From the NCBI GenBank assembly GCA_021151665.1, contig JAGKWW010000005.1, forward strand, positions 1 through 64,000: a stretch of 64,000 bases of DNA, in the 5' to 3' direction. The notes under the pieces were generated by a model. It had not been told where the DNA came from. It made no database searches and was given only the letters and a program-made list of their open reading frames with translations. The position numbers were made by a program, and so were the translations under genes. Source of the DNA: Flavobacteriaceae bacterium. GTDB lineage: Bacteria > Bacteroidota > Bacteroidia > Flavobacteriales > Flavobacteriaceae. Below are positions 18,501 through 26,697 of the stretch, one piece after another; within the stretch, counting starts at the first letter, position 1; each line of letters starts with the position of its first letter.

Positions 18501-19825
18501 TCACTAGCCGAAAGGCCGTTGGTAAAGCTGCTGGCATCCAGCGAAGCTATTTCCCTTACCGATGGAGCCAGGTAACCGCCTGCACCAATAGTGGCCGGGT
18601 CAAGCTTATTATTTTCATTATCCGGCGGTACATTGGGCTGTGGCGTATTAAAGAAGCCGGTCACGTTATAAAACCCAACCGATTCGGGGGTAATATCGGT
18701 GTTGGTGTTGCCATTGACTGTATACCGGGTTTGCGGCGCCTCACCTAAATCCTGGAGGGCTACAATATTACGAAGGTTATTATCCTGGGCATTTATCCTG
18801 TTTTGCCTGTTGGTTACCCAAACTTCTACCCGGGTAATATTTACGCGTGAATCTATAACCGGGTAAGTACGCAGTGCATAGTCATACCGGTTGCGGAAGT
18901 ATTGCGAAAGAAAGAAGTGACGATCTGAATCATACTCGAGAGCAAAAAGCGAAAAGTCCTGTACGGTGCCCCCGCCCTGTGCAGTTACGGTTTTGGTTTG
19001 CGATTTCTGCTCCGAGAAAATACCGGTTACGGTGGTTTTACCAAATTTGAACTGGGCTTTAACACCAAAAAGGCTCTGGGCACCACGCACCAAAGAATTG
19101 GAAAGAGGAAAGCTCACATTACCCACTTCAATCTTCTGGATGATATCGTCTTCGGTAGGGGTATACTCCAGCTTTACCATGTTTTGGAAAGCAAAGGTAG
19201 ACTCGGTGTCGTAATTGACCGTAACGCCCAAACGCGTACCCACTTTACCCTGAAGGCTCATGCTGATACGCTGGTCAAAATCGAAAGTAAACGTGCGCCG
19301 GTTTCGGGGCGAAAGCATGGGGTTATCCTGCTTGGTAAAGCGTACCCCGAGGTCAAGCTCTACCGATCCGGTCGGCTTAAGGTCTATGGTGTTCGACCCG
19401 AATATCGTTTCAAAGAAACCGGAGTTAACATAGTAGCGCGGAAGCAGGTCCTTTTTTTGTTGCTCGGCTCCCTCTTTTTTTCCGTCAACAGCATCTGCTT
19501 TTTGCTGGAAATAGTCGCGCATTGTCTCCCGGAGCACCAGTTGCTGGTATTGCTCGGGGGTAAGTATTAGGGGATAATTGATATTGAAATCGTCAACCTT
19601 CTGGGTGTAGATGTAGCGGTTGGATGCCGGGTCATAGGTGTACCCCTCAACGATGCTTTTAGGGTTAGCAAGCTCTATCTTACCTGCACTGTATCCGGGC
19701 TTTATGCTGTCCTGTACTTCCTTATCTTCTTCCTGGGCGTAGGCGCCCATCCCAAGAAACAGGAACATGACCGAAATTGCATATTTTATATATGTAAAAG
19801 AATCTTTCGCGTATTCTGTTCTCAA
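12527..19825 (-). CDS. sprA: Gliding motility / type IX secretion translocon protein SprA
   Basis: A 2432-residue outer-membrane protein. SprA (Sov in Porphyromonas) forms the very large beta-barrel pore through which T9SS cargo leaves the cell; it is essential for adhesin secretion and gliding in flavobacteria. Length fits the family, the N-terminus has an export signal ending near AYAQ, and the whole protein shows alternating beta-strand composition with long soluble loops (for example FDFDQRISMSLQGKVGTRLG early and repeated Asn/Asp-rich turns). A Pro/Ala/Lys-rich stretch near residues 1930-1960 (KKPAAKPAAPQAPPKPG) looks like a flexible loop insertion. The C-terminus ends in a barrel strand (GFTLRYNFGN). 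It starts 3 nt after ruvA and is probably cotranscribed with it. Confidence 0.97.
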   Translation of the reverse strand: MRTEYAKDSFTYIKYAISVMFLFLGMGAYAQEEDKEVQDSIKPGYSAGKIELANPKSIVEGYTYDPASNRYIYTQKVDDFNINYPLILTPEQYQQLVLRETMRDYFQQKADAVDGKKEGAEQQKKDLLPRYYVNSGFFETIFGSNTIDLKPTGSVELDLGVRFTKQDNPMLSPRNRRTFTFDFDQRISMSLQGKVGTRLGVTVNYDTESTFAFQNMVKLEYTPTEDDIIQKIEVGNVSFPLSNSLVRGAQSLFGVKAQFKFGKTTVTGIFSEQKSQTKTVTAQGGGTVQDFSLFALEYDSDRHFFLSQYFRNRYDYALRTYPVIDSRVNITRVEVWVTNRQNRINAQDNNLRNIVALQDLGEAPQTRYTVNGNTNTDITPESVGFYNVTGFFNTPQPNVPPDNENNKLDPATIGAGGYLAPSVREIASLDASSFTNGLSASEGRDYSKLENARKLASSEYTFHSTLGYISLNQKLQNDEVLAVAYQYTIGDVVYQVGEFGTDGIDATVVDNTAPQSSTNIPVTQSLVLKLLKSNLTNVNSPTWDLMMKNIYQIPGAYQLSQEDFRFNILYTDPSPLNYITPAPPATELPADVADKPLLRVFNVDKLNYTNDPQEGGDGFFDFVPGITVDTQNGRLIFTTVEPFGEYLFDKLTTSPSETYDDSQEVTYNPNQQRYVYRSMYQSTQAAALQQSQKNKFQLRGRFKSTGGDGISLGAFNVPQGSVVVKAGGRVLVEGIDYTVNYQLGRVQILDPSLQASNTPIEVSTENNAVFGQQTRRFFGVNVEHKFSDKFLVGGTMLRMSERPYTQKTNYGQESVNNTIFGFNTVFSTEVPFFTRLVNKLPNMDTDVPSNFSFRGEVAYLKPGASKADRFNGEATTYVDDFEGSQTTIDMRAASAWSLASAPQGLGGEKGVNDPEYGYRRGKLAWYSIDPTFYTNSRPTEVTNEDLSSNRTRRIYYEELYPVTDVVPGQSTVVTTLDLSYYPQERGPYNYNPLAAATNSFTQSQATQNWGGIMRAINSTNFEQSNVEYIQFWMMDPYVGNPGDVITGDNSGTLEINLGEVSEDILKDNRKQYENGLPTAGGNQPVYSGFWGDVPASQSLIYAFDTDSANRAIQDVGFDGLTDTEEAAAHPEFAGQADPSADNYQFFLAASGNVLDRYKNYNGTEGNSPINFSDNNRGSTTLPDTEDINRDNTMNTIEAYFKYTIPIGPGAQPGVGYVVDARQRTVDTPDGGTTQVRWLLYKVPVQGGGEQAVNGISEFRSIRFMRMVLSGFKEDITLRFGALDLVRGEWRRYTNTLDPAEDNNVNANDQTGFDVVSLNVQENGDRDPINYVSPPGVQREQLYNNNAVINQNEQALSLRVYSKDGSFSDGLEEGDSRAVFKNVNVDMRQYNKIRMFMHAEALVGDTEPLLDNEMSGFLRFGNDFTENFYQVEMKLKTTSLTGLHNAEDVWPNDLAVPTDAFTQIKIMQLNNTLPPADALGVRYIDLHELDSSYDPGMVILGIKGNPNFGLVRTLMLGVKNGGALPGQTNNPRPVRGEVWFNELRLSDMDNKGGMAAVASMDTNFADFATLSATGNMSTIGFGTIEQSPNERSREDRVQYYVVTNVNVGKLLPKKWGINIPFNYSTGEEIITPEYDPFQQDVRLNQLLDITQDPTERQFLKDRAIDYTKRKSINFIGVKKERSPEQKQRVYDPENVTLSYSFNQTEHHDYEIEDLIDQQVRVGADYAYTFQNKPVEPFKNTAFMKKSQYWKLLSDFNFNYLPSTISFSSNIQRQFNRQQFRNVDIEGIPISPLYRRNYFFNYQYGVNYSITKALRLNYQVATSNIVRNYLDENNVPVQDYNIWQDFWNPGEPNTHTQQIVLTYDVPINKIPALAFIKSTYTYNGSYNWQRSSEAFSQITDDNGVTYALGNVIQNSNTHNLNATLNMDTFYKYIGLTAKKPAAKPAAPQAPPKPGQKITAAPKAAVSGNTFLNGLIGVLTSVKNIQILYKESNGTALPGYLPRIGFFGTTRPTLGFILGSQDDDVRYEAAKLGYLTSYPEFNQSFTQTKNKTLNLTANVDLFPDFKIDLNADRTYANSFSEQYDVTDGMYNPRSPYNFGNFQITTILIKTAFSASDIDQSAAFDQFRENRLIVANRLADSREGGSLGRYNVVGQDPNAGSDFSIANAGFPIGYGKNSQAVLLPAFIAAYSGQDAGKTKTGLFRDVPLPNWNVKYTGLMRYKYFKDRFKRFSLQHRYQASYNVNSFRSNFDYDRNPEGRDNNNTGNYYNKYIIGNVNLTEQFSPLIRLDFEMKNSIKVLAEMKKDRTLNLSFDNNLLTEVKGNEYIVGLGYRIKNVVINSSLADNPTNTIKSDINLKADLSFRKNKTIVRYLDYDNNQLGGGQDIWTVKLTADYSFSKNLTAIFYYDHSFSKAVISTTYPITNIRTGFTLRYNFGN

Positions 19826-19828
19826 GGA

Positions 19829-20410
19829 CTATAGGTTTTTTAAAGCTAATTTTATAATAGTTTCTACCGTTGCCGAAGGGCTCTCTTTCACTATCTTATC
19901 GATAGCTTTTTCTGCTAACTTCTTGTTAAAGCCCAGAACCTCCAAGGCAGATAACGCTTCATTCTTGTTTGTATTGTAGCCTGTTGACGAAACTTCTTCA
20001 AGGTCGTAGAGTTTTAACACTTTATCCTTCAGGTCGAGCACAACGCGCTGGGCAGTTTTTGCCCCAATGCCTTTAATGGATTGTATAGCAACGGCGTCGC
20101 CCGAGGCAATGGCCTGTATCACCTGTTTCGGCTCAAGCGACGAAAGCATTGTGCGCGCAATACCGGCACCCACTCCCGATACGGAAATAAGCATGCGGAA
20201 AAGTTCCCGCTCTGCTTTTTCGGCAAAGCCAAAAAGGGTGTGCGCATCTTCCTTGATCTGAAGATGCGTATACAATTTAACGTTCTCGCCATCGGGCAGC
20301 AGGGAAAAAGTATGCAGCGAAATGTTTACGCTATACCCTACGCCGTGGCATTCTATAACCACCTCGGTGGGGCTTTTTTCCACAAGCCTGCCTTGTAGAT
20401 GTGCTATCAT
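19829..20410 (-). CDS. ruvA: Holliday junction branch migration protein RuvA
   Basis: A 193-residue DNA-binding subunit of the RuvAB motor. It has the N-terminal OB-fold (MIAHLQGRLVEKSPTEVVIE), two helix-hairpin-helix regions (ISVSGVGAGIARTMLSSL and IKGIGAKTAQRVVLDLK) and the small C-terminal RuvB-binding domain (LSALEVLGFNKKLAEKAI). Full length. It precedes sprA by 3 nt in the typical flavobacterial pair, while ruvB lies 3.4 kb away on the same strand. A TATTTTTG box lies about 19 nt upstream of its ATG. Confidence 0.97.
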   Translation of the reverse strand: MIAHLQGRLVEKSPTEVVIECHGVGYSVNISLHTFSLLPDGENVKLYTHLQIKEDAHTLFGFAEKAERELFRMLISVSGVGAGIARTMLSSLEPKQVIQAIASGDAVAIQSIKGIGAKTAQRVVLDLKDKVLKLYDLEEVSSTGYNTNKNEALSALEVLGFNKKLAEKAIDKIVKESPSATVETIIKLALKNL

Positions 20411-20428
20411 ATCTATTTGTTAATTGCC

Positions 20429-20436
20429 CAAAAATA
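20429..20436 (-). promoter_or_regulatory. Promoter -7 box of ruvA-sprA
   Basis: TATTTTTG on the minus strand matches TAnnTTTG and predicts a leader of about 15 nt for the ruvA-sprA transcript. No clear -33 TTG is seen. Confidence 0.5.
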
Positions 20437-20464
20437 ATAAAATTACGCAAAGTTGCACTTTAAA

Positions 20465-22756
20465 CTAACTTTTTGACAATTTCAGGCGCTTTTCTTTTTC
20501 TTGTGCATCCACTACCGCAACGGCAGCCATGTTTACCATTTCTTCTACGCTGGCGCCGAGCTGGAAAATATGCACCGGCTTATCCATTCCCAGCATAATC
20601 GGGCCTATTGAAACTACTTTATCGAGCTCTTTCAGGAGCTTATATGTAATATTTGCCGATTCCAGGTTAGGGAAGATCAGTATATTAACCTTCTTGCCCG
20701 CCAGCTTCGAGAACGGGAATTTTTTGTTTAGCATTTCCGGGTTCAGCGCGAAGTCCGCCTGTATCTCACCATCTACCACAATATCGGGGTAATTCTTATG
20801 AAGAAAATCTACCGCCTGCCTTACCTTAAACGCACTGGGGTCAGATGACGACCCAAAATTCGAAAAGGACACCATAGCCAACACCGGCTCCATGCCAAAC
20901 ATCCGTACGGTACGGGCAGTCATCAGCGCGATCTTTGCCAGGTCGTCTGCTGTAGGTTCGGGATTTATCGCTGTATCCGAAAGGAATAGCGGGCCACGCT
21001 TGGTAAGCATCATGTTGGTTGTGGCAATACGCGTTACGCCCGGCGCCTTATCTATAAGCTGCATGATTGGCTTCACGGTAGAAGGATAACTTCGCGAATA
21101 GCCGGTAACCAACGCATCGGCTTCTCCTTCGTTTACCATCATGGCTGCAAAATAGTTGCGCTCGCGCATCCATTTCTGGGCATCGAGCAGGCTTACTCCC
21201 CTGCGTTGGCGCTGCTGCCAGAATACATTAGCGTAGCGCTCACGGCGTTCTTTCTCTTCGTCAGTTTTAGGGTCGATAATCGTTACCTCACCCTCAAAGC
21301 CTATTTCAGCCTTCAGCTCATTTATGGTTTCGCGGTTACCCAGCAAAATCGGGTAACCTATCTTTTCTTCCATCACTATCTGCGCCGCTTTCAGCACATC
21401 AAGGTGGTCGGCCTCGGCAAACACAATCTTTTTAGGGTCGCTTTTAGCACGGTTAGTAAGCAGGCGTGCCATTTTATTATCGCTGCCCAACCTTTCAAGC
21501 AGCTCTTCTATATACTTATCCCAGTCGGTTATCGGGCTCTTGGCCACACCAGAATCCATCGCGGCACGGGCAACGGCGGGGGCTACTACCGAGATAAGCC
21601 TTGGGTCGAACGGTTTCGGTATGATATAGTCACGCCCAAAGTTCAGCTTGGTTTCGCCATAGGCAATATTTACCTGCTCGGGCACAGGCGCTTTGGCAAG
21701 CTCTGCCAGGGCGGTCACGGCTGCCATCTTCATCTCTTCATTAATACGCGTGGCACGTACATCGAGCGCCCCGCGGAAAATATAGGGAAAGCCCAATACA
21801 TTATTTACCTGGTTAGGATGGTCTGACCGGCCGGTAGCCATAATGATATCGTCACGGGTATCTATCGCAACATTATAATCAATCTCAGGAACAGGATTGG
21901 CCATTGCAAACACGATAGGGTTGCTATTCATGGTAAGCAGCATTTCAGGCGTGAGGATATTACCTACCGAAAGTCCAAGGAATACATCGGCGCCTTTAAG
22001 GGCTTCGGCCAGCGTTACCGGCTCCATATCTTTTGCGTAACGGCGCTGCAGGTCGCTCAGGTCGGTGCGCCCCGTAGTAAGCATTCCGTCTTTATCGAAC
22101 ATAAAAATATTCTCAACGCGAACACCCAGAAGCAGGTACAGGTTGGCGCAAGCCAACGCCGCTGAGCCCGCACCCGAAACGACGACTTTGATCTCGTCCA
22201 TGTATTTTTCGGCCAGCTCTACTGCATTGAGCAGCGCTGCCGATGATATAATTGCCGTACCATGCTGGTCGTCATGCATTACGGGAATGTTCAGCTCTTC
22301 TACCAGCCTGCGCTCTATCTCGAAAGATTCCGGGGCTTTAATATCCTCAAGGTTTATTCCCCCAAAGGTTGGCGCTATATTTTTTACTGTTTCGATGAAC
22401 TTGTCCACATCTTTGGTGTCAACCTCAATATCGAAAACATCGATGTCGGCAAATATCTTAAACAGAAGGCCCTTACCTTCCATTACAGGCTTCGAAGCTT
22501 CGGGACCAATATCACCCAGGCCAAGCACGGCGGTACCATTGGATATTACCGCAACAAGGTTTCCTTTGGCGGTATATTTATAGACATTGTTTACATCTTT
22601 GGCTATTTCGAGGCACGGCTCGGCCACGCCCGGAGAATAGGCAAGCGAAAGGTCGCGCTGGGTTGCATACTTTTTGGTAGGCACCACCTGTATCTTTCCC
22701 GGATGCGGTTTTGCGTGATATAACAGGGCTTCTCTCCTCTTGCTGTACTGGTTCAT
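20465..22756 (-). CDS. maeB: NADP-dependent malic enzyme with phosphotransacetylase-like domain
   Basis: A 763-residue MaeB-type enzyme that decarboxylates malate to pyruvate with NADP reduction. Residues 1 to about 425 form the malic enzyme part (YSPGVAEPCLEI, HDDQHGTAI, and the dinucleotide-binding VVSGAGSAALACANL). Residues from about 435 to the end form a phosphate acetyl/butyryltransferase-like domain (KIVFAEADHLDVLKAAQI, ALVTGYSRSYPSTVKP) that is thought to be regulatory, binding acetyl-CoA. Both parts are intact. A TACCTTTG box stands about 25 nt before the ATG. It is apparently transcribed alone. Confidence 0.96.
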   Translation of the reverse strand: MNQYSKRREALLYHAKPHPGKIQVVPTKKYATQRDLSLAYSPGVAEPCLEIAKDVNNVYKYTAKGNLVAVISNGTAVLGLGDIGPEASKPVMEGKGLLFKIFADIDVFDIEVDTKDVDKFIETVKNIAPTFGGINLEDIKAPESFEIERRLVEELNIPVMHDDQHGTAIISSAALLNAVELAEKYMDEIKVVVSGAGSAALACANLYLLLGVRVENIFMFDKDGMLTTGRTDLSDLQRRYAKDMEPVTLAEALKGADVFLGLSVGNILTPEMLLTMNSNPIVFAMANPVPEIDYNVAIDTRDDIIMATGRSDHPNQVNNVLGFPYIFRGALDVRATRINEEMKMAAVTALAELAKAPVPEQVNIAYGETKLNFGRDYIIPKPFDPRLISVVAPAVARAAMDSGVAKSPITDWDKYIEELLERLGSDNKMARLLTNRAKSDPKKIVFAEADHLDVLKAAQIVMEEKIGYPILLGNRETINELKAEIGFEGEVTIIDPKTDEEKERRERYANVFWQQRQRRGVSLLDAQKWMRERNYFAAMMVNEGEADALVTGYSRSYPSTVKPIMQLIDKAPGVTRIATTNMMLTKRGPLFLSDTAINPEPTADDLAKIALMTARTVRMFGMEPVLAMVSFSNFGSSSDPSAFKVRQAVDFLHKNYPDIVVDGEIQADFALNPEMLNKKFPFSKLAGKKVNILIFPNLESANITYKLLKELDKVVSIGPIMLGMDKPVHIFQLGASVEEMVNMAAVAVVDAQEKEKRLKLSKS

Positions 22757-22780
22757 TTGCTACAATTTTTTTGCAATTCA

Positions 22781-22788
22781 CAAAGGTA
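22781..22788 (-). promoter_or_regulatory. Promoter -7 box of maeB
   Basis: TACCTTTG on the minus strand, matching TAnnTTTG, predicted leader about 21 nt. The -33 position holds TTTC, not TTG. Confidence 0.5.
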
Positions 22789-22821
22789 AACCTATGTACC
22801 GAAATGGAAAATATTTAAGGC

Positions 22822-23748
22822 TTATTCTTTCAAAAAGTTAATGTTGCGCTTCAACCCTTCAAACTTAGTGCGCTTTACAGCGGAGTTCTTAAATACCGCC
22901 CGGAAGGTATCTTCGGTAAGCTCTTCCCAATCTTTCCCTGAAAGTGATAAAAGCTCGGGGTGTGGGTCAAAAAGCGGTTCGCGATGCGGCTTAGAGAAAC
23001 GGTTCCACGGGCATACGTCCTGGCAGGTATCACAACCGAATGCCCAGCCATCAAACCGGCCTTTCATTTCGACAGGGAGGTTTTCTTTAAGCTCGATGGT
23101 AAAATAAGAAATACATTTGCTTCCGTCTACCACATAGGGCGCAATGATGGCTTCTGTCGGGCAGGCATCGATGCAGGCGGTGCAGGTACCACAATGGTTG
23201 GATACCGGATGGTCGTATTCAAGTTCGAGGTCGATGATCAATTCCGCGATAAAAAAGAACGATCCGGTTTGCTTGCTCAACAGGTTGCTGTTCTTGCCGA
23301 TCCATCCCAAGCCACTTTTGGCCGCCCAGGCTTTATCGAGTACAGGGGCTGAATCTACAAAAGCGCGGCCACCCACTTCGCCAATACGTTCATTTATAGA
23401 ATGAAGCAACTCCCGCAACTTCTCTTTAATAACATAGTGATAATCCTGCCCGTAGGCATATTTCGATATTTTATACGAAGTGTCGATCTGCCTTTCGGAG
23501 GGATAGTAATTGAGCAGCAGCGAAACCACACTTTTGGCGCCGTCTACCAACAAGGTAGGATCCAGCCGCTTATCAAAGTGGTTTTCCATATACTGCATCT
23601 TCCCATGGTGGTTCGCATTCAGCCAACGCTCGAGCCTGGGCGCTTCATCCTCCAGAAAACCCGCCTTAGATATACCGCATGATAAAAACCCCAGGCGTTT
23701 TGCCTCGGATTTTATAAAGGCGGTATTTGCTGAGAGGGATTTCAGAAT
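22822..23748 (-). CDS. queG: Epoxyqueuosine reductase, start codon not canonical
   Basis: QueG is the cobalamin- and Fe-S-dependent enzyme that makes the last step of queuosine on tRNA. The two-cluster ferredoxin module is present ([22 protein letters not shown]). Protein homology clearly continues upstream of the first in-frame ATG at 23598: the 50 preceding codons encode a typical QueG N-terminus ([20 protein letters not shown]). This gives about 308 residues, the usual length. However, between the in-frame stop at 23749-23751 and 23598 there is no ATG, GTG or TTG. The likely start is an ATT (23748) or CTG (23745), or the gene carries a frameshift; an ATG at 23828 opens a frame that one shift would join. 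The 5' end lies in a repeat tract. Confidence 0.85.
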   Translation of the reverse strand: MLKSLSANTAFIKSEAKRLGFLSCGISKAGFLEDEAPRLERWLNANHHGKMQYMENHFDKRLDPTLLVDGAKSVVSLLLNYYPSERQIDTSYKISKYAYGQDYHYVIKEKLRELLHSINERIGEVGGRAFVDSAPVLDKAWAAKSGLGWIGKNSNLLSKQTGSFFFIAELIIDLELEYDHPVSNHCGTCTACIDACPTEAIIAPYVVDGSKCISYFTIELKENLPVEMKGRFDGWAFGCDTCQDVCPWNRFSKPHREPLFDPHPELLSLSGKDWEELTEDTFRAVFKNSAVKRTKFEGLKRNINFLKE

Positions 23749-23834
23749 TCAGAAATTAGAAGTGAGATACCAGAATTGAGAGTTTGGACTTTCAGACTTT
23801 GGACTTTCAGACTTGCGACATTCGACATTCAATT
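23749..23834. repeat. Degenerate 15-bp-period repeat tract between ruvB and queG
   Basis: The entire ruvB-queG gap is low-complexity. Two near-identical 15-bp units (GGACTTTCAGACTTT at 23786-23800, 14 of 15 again at 23801-23815) are followed by two copies of CGACATT (23816-23829), with looser CAGAATT-type copies at 23743-23778. It resembles the tract at 26682-26711 in period and in the GAC(A/T)TT core. Confidence 0.75.
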
Positions 23835-24860
23835 TTAGTCAAAAAGCCCACCCTGAGGGCCGTGTTTAATTCGTCCAAGGTGTTTGTAAGCCTTTTCCGT
23901 TACCTCCCGGCCACGGGGTGTACGTATGATAAACCCTTCCTGTATCAGGAATGGCTCGTACACTTCCTCTATCGTTTCGCCGCTTTCCGATACGGCAGTA
24001 GCCAGGGTAGAAAGCCCTACCGGCCCACCCTTAAATTTATCAATAACGGTTGTGAGTATCTTGTTGTCCATTTCGTCAAGCCCGTGCGCATCTACATTGA
24101 GTGCCTTTAATGAAAAGCGCGCTATCTCGATATCAATCCTGCCGTTGCCTTTAATTTGTGCAAAGTCACGCACCCTTCGTAACAGCGCATTCGCGATACG
24201 GGGCGTGCCGCGGCTGCGGCCCGCGATTTCTATAGCAGCTTCCATCGTAATCGGCATCTTTAAAATGGCAGCACTACGCTCAACAATTGTCGTAAGCAGC
24301 TCTGTCGTGTAATATTGCAGCCTGCTCTGTATGCCGAAACGTGCCCGCATGGGGGCGGTAAGCAATCCTGACCGCGTGGTAGCACCTACCAGGGTAAATG
24401 GGCTTAGCCCGATCTGTACCGAGCGGGCATTAGGGCCCGATTCTATCATAATATCGATGCGGAAATCTTCCATGGCAGAATAAAGGTATTCTTCTACCAC
24501 TGGGCTCAGTCGGTGTATCTCGTCTATAAATAGAATATCGCGGTCGTCAAGATTGGTAAGCAATCCCGCGAGATCACCAGGCTTATCCAGTACGGGACCC
24601 GAGGTGATCTTGATACCCACACCCAGCTCGTTGGCCAGTATGTTGGCAAGGGTAGTTTTCCCCAATCCCGGAGGGCCGTGAAACAAAGTGTGGTCGAGTG
24701 CTTCGCCCCTCATATTAGCCGCCTGTACAAATACCTTCAGGTTTTCGAGCACCTGGTCCTGCCCCGTAAAATCATCGAAGGAAAGGGGCCTCAACTTCTT
24801 CTCGAGGTCGAGCTCATCTGCATTATAATTCGTATTTGTAGGGTCTAAGTTCGCATTCAT
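23835..24860 (-). CDS. ruvB: Holliday junction branch migration ATPase RuvB
   Basis: A 341-residue AAA+ hexameric motor that drives branch migration with RuvA. Walker A is GPPGLGKT, Walker B LFIDEIHR, sensor I GATTRSG, and the arginine-finger region [15 protein letters not shown] is present; the winged-helix C-terminus ends in [14 protein letters not shown] place the start at 24860 (MNANLDPT), the usual flavobacterial N-terminus. The frame is open 27 codons further up, but a TATCTTTG box ends only 4 nt before this ATG, so the mRNA may be leaderless. The intergenic tract after its stop is repetitive. Confidence 0.96.
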   Translation of the reverse strand: MNANLDPTNTNYNADELDLEKKLRPLSFDDFTGQDQVLENLKVFVQAANMRGEALDHTLFHGPPGLGKTTLANILANELGVGIKITSGPVLDKPGDLAGLLTNLDDRDILFIDEIHRLSPVVEEYLYSAMEDFRIDIMIESGPNARSVQIGLSPFTLVGATTRSGLLTAPMRARFGIQSRLQYYTTELLTTIVERSAAILKMPITMEAAIEIAGRSRGTPRIANALLRRVRDFAQIKGNGRIDIEIARFSLKALNVDAHGLDEMDNKILTTVIDKFKGGPVGLSTLATAVSESGETIEEVYEPFLIQEGFIIRTPRGREVTEKAYKHLGRIKHGPQGGLFD

Positions 24861-24864
24861 GCCG

Positions 24865-24872
24865 CAAAGATA
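24865..24872 (-). promoter_or_regulatory. Promoter -7 box abutting the ruvB start codon
   Basis: TATCTTTG on the minus strand, four nucleotides (cggc) before the ruvB ATG. In this phylum transcription starts about 4-7 nt after the box, that is at or within 3 nt of the ATG. No TTG at the usual -33 spacing. Confidence 0.5.
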
Positions 24873-24888
24873 ACGCAAAAACGTTCTG

Positions 24889-25182
24889 TTACATTTGATA
24901 GCCTTCAGAAAGGACACTTGCCCATTCCGGATGCTTATCAATGTAATGTGCTACATAAGAGCAGGAAGGCACTACCGTAAGGCCATTATCTTTTGCATAT
25001 TGCAATGCGCCTTTTACGAGTTCGCCGGCTGCACCTTTGCCGCGCATGGCCTCGGGCGCCTCGGTATGGGTCAGGTATATTTTTTTCCCTTCGGTATAGT
25101 ACTCCAGAAAAGCGGTATGCCCGCCGGCAATCAGCTCAAACTGGTTTTGCGCGTCGTTATTTGTAAAATTGTGTGATTCCAT
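24889..25182 (-). CDS. Small GNAT-type N-acetyltransferase
   Basis: A 97-residue single-domain acetyltransferase of the short GCN5-related type (YidJ/PF14542-like). It contains the acetyl-CoA pyrophosphate-binding loop [10 protein letters not shown] followed by the helix [11 protein letters not shown] and the closing segment [18 protein letters not shown] that is typical of this family. The start is the ATG at 25182; upstream in-frame codons overlap the divergent permease gene. A weak box (TATCTTAG, 25197-25204) lies before it. Substrate unknown. Confidence 0.88.
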   Translation of the reverse strand: MESHNFTNNDAQNQFELIAGGHTAFLEYYTEGKKIYLTHTEAPEAMRGKGAAGELVKGALQYAKDNGLTVVPSCSYVAHYIDKHPEWASVLSEGYQM

Positions 25183-25248
25183 CTTTAAATTTTTACCTAA
25201 GATACTACAAACAGATTTGGGCATCGGCAGCGCAGCGATTTTTTTAAA

Positions 25249-25256
25249 TATCTTTA
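25249..25256 (+). promoter_or_regulatory. Possible promoter box of the permease gene
   Basis: TATCTTTA, one mismatch to TAnnTTTG, 19 nt before the permease ATG. No matching -33 TTG. Offered because the leader length fits that of the other genes here. Confidence 0.3.
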
Positions 25257-25275
25257 GCCAACTAACCAAACAATT

Positions 25276-26697
25276 ATGCAAAATCAAAACGAAGACAATC
25301 ATTTAAAACGTGAGCTTGGGCTCCTTGACGGAACTATGCTCGTGATCGGCTCTATGATCGGGTCGGGCATTTTCATCGTAAGTTCAGGAATCATGAAAAA
25401 CGTTGGTTCTGCCGCATGGCTAATCCTGATCTGGGTGCTCTCAGGGTTAATGACCATCATGGCTGCCGTGAGCTACGCCGAACTTAGCGCGATGTTCCCG
25501 AAAGCGGGCGGGCAGTACATTTACCTGAAAGAGGCTTACAATAAACTCATCGCCTTCCTTTACGGATGGAGCTTTTTCGCCGTAATACAGACCGGAACCA
25601 TTGCGGCGGTAGGGGTAGCCTTTTCTAAGTTCCTGGCCTATCTCTACCCGCCCGCAAGCGACACCAATATTCTTTTTACCATTGGCAGTTTTTCCCTGAG
25701 CGCCGCGCAACTTGTCAGCATTGCTACTATTATCCTGCTTACTTATATCAATAGCAGGGGAGTGAAAAATGGGAAATACATCCAGACCACACTAACTATT
25801 GTCAAGATAGCCTCGCTGTTCGGACTGGTGGCAATGGGACTAATACTTGCAGCAAAGGCGGATGTCTGGGATGCGAACTGGGCTACGGGGTTACAGGCAA
25901 GGCAGTATAGCGAAGACACGGGCGCGTGGCAGACAATTGCAGGCGGGGCGCTTTTCTCTGCAATCGCCGCTTCGATGGTCGGTTCGCTTTTTTCAAGCGA
26001 CGCATGGAATGGCGTTACCTTTATTTCGGGTGAGATAAAGAATCCGCAGCGCAACGTAGGCCTTAGCCTGTTTCTTGGGACCTTTGCGGTGAGCATTATT
26101 TATATACTTGCCAACATCATGTATATAGCCGTGATGCCCGGCGACAGTATTGCGCTGGCTCCATCAGAACGGGTAGCTGTAGAAGCTTCCCAACATATAT
26201 TCGGGAGCACGGGCACCTACGTTATCGCGGTAATGATCATGATCTCAACATTCGGCTGCAATAACGGGCTCATACTTGCCGGCGCACGTGTTTATTATAC
26301 CATGGCGAAAGACGGCCTTTTCTTTAAAAAAGCGGCATCCCTCAATAAGGCGAGCGTTCCCGGATGGGGGCTGTGGTTCCAGTGCGTATGGGCATCGGCT
26401 TTATGCCTGACCGGCAAATATGGCGACCTGCTCGATTTTGTAATGATTATCGTAGTAATCTTTTACATCTTAACTATATACGGCATTTTCATCCTGCGTA
26501 AAAAGATGCCTGATGCCGAGAGGCCATACAAAGCGTTTGGCTACCCGGTGATTCCGCTCCTTTATATCGTTCTTGCTACTGCGTTCTGTATCTCGCTTCT
26601 GATAGACCGCACAAGTACCTGCGGCTGGGGTGTAGTAATTATGCTGGCCGGTATACCGGTTTATTACCTGATGGGGAAAAAGACATTAGACTATTAG
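25276..26697 (+). CDS. APC family amino-acid permease
   Basis: A 473-residue inner-membrane transporter with about 12 hydrophobic helices. Helix 1 has the unwound substrate-binding signature GSMIGSGIFIVSSG (about residues 24-37), typical of the APC superfamily and close to the LAT/serine-threonine exchanger group; AELSAMFPKAGGQYIYLKEAY in helix 2-3 is also diagnostic. The substrate is not predictable beyond amino acids. The last four codons and the stop (T-L-D-Y-stop) come from the first copy of a 15-bp tandem repeat that continues after the gene. It is convergent with ctaD across a bidirectional terminator. Confidence 0.93.
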   Translation: MQNQNEDNHLKRELGLLDGTMLVIGSMIGSGIFIVSSGIMKNVGSAAWLILIWVLSGLMTIMAAVSYAELSAMFPKAGGQYIYLKEAYNKLIAFLYGWSFFAVIQTGTIAAVGVAFSKFLAYLYPPASDTNILFTIGSFSLSAAQLVSIATIILLTYINSRGVKNGKYIQTTLTIVKIASLFGLVAMGLILAAKADVWDANWATGLQARQYSEDTGAWQTIAGGALFSAIAASMVGSLFSSDAWNGVTFISGEIKNPQRNVGLSLFLGTFAVSIIYILANIMYIAVMPGDSIALAPSERVAVEASQHIFGSTGTYVIAVMIMISTFGCNNGLILAGARVYYTMAKDGLFFKKAASLNKASVPGWGLWFQCVWASALCLTGKYGDLLDFVMIIVVIFYILTIYGIFILRKKMPDAERPYKAFGYPVIPLLYIVLATAFCISLLIDRTSTCGWGVVIMLAGIPVYYLMGKKTLDY

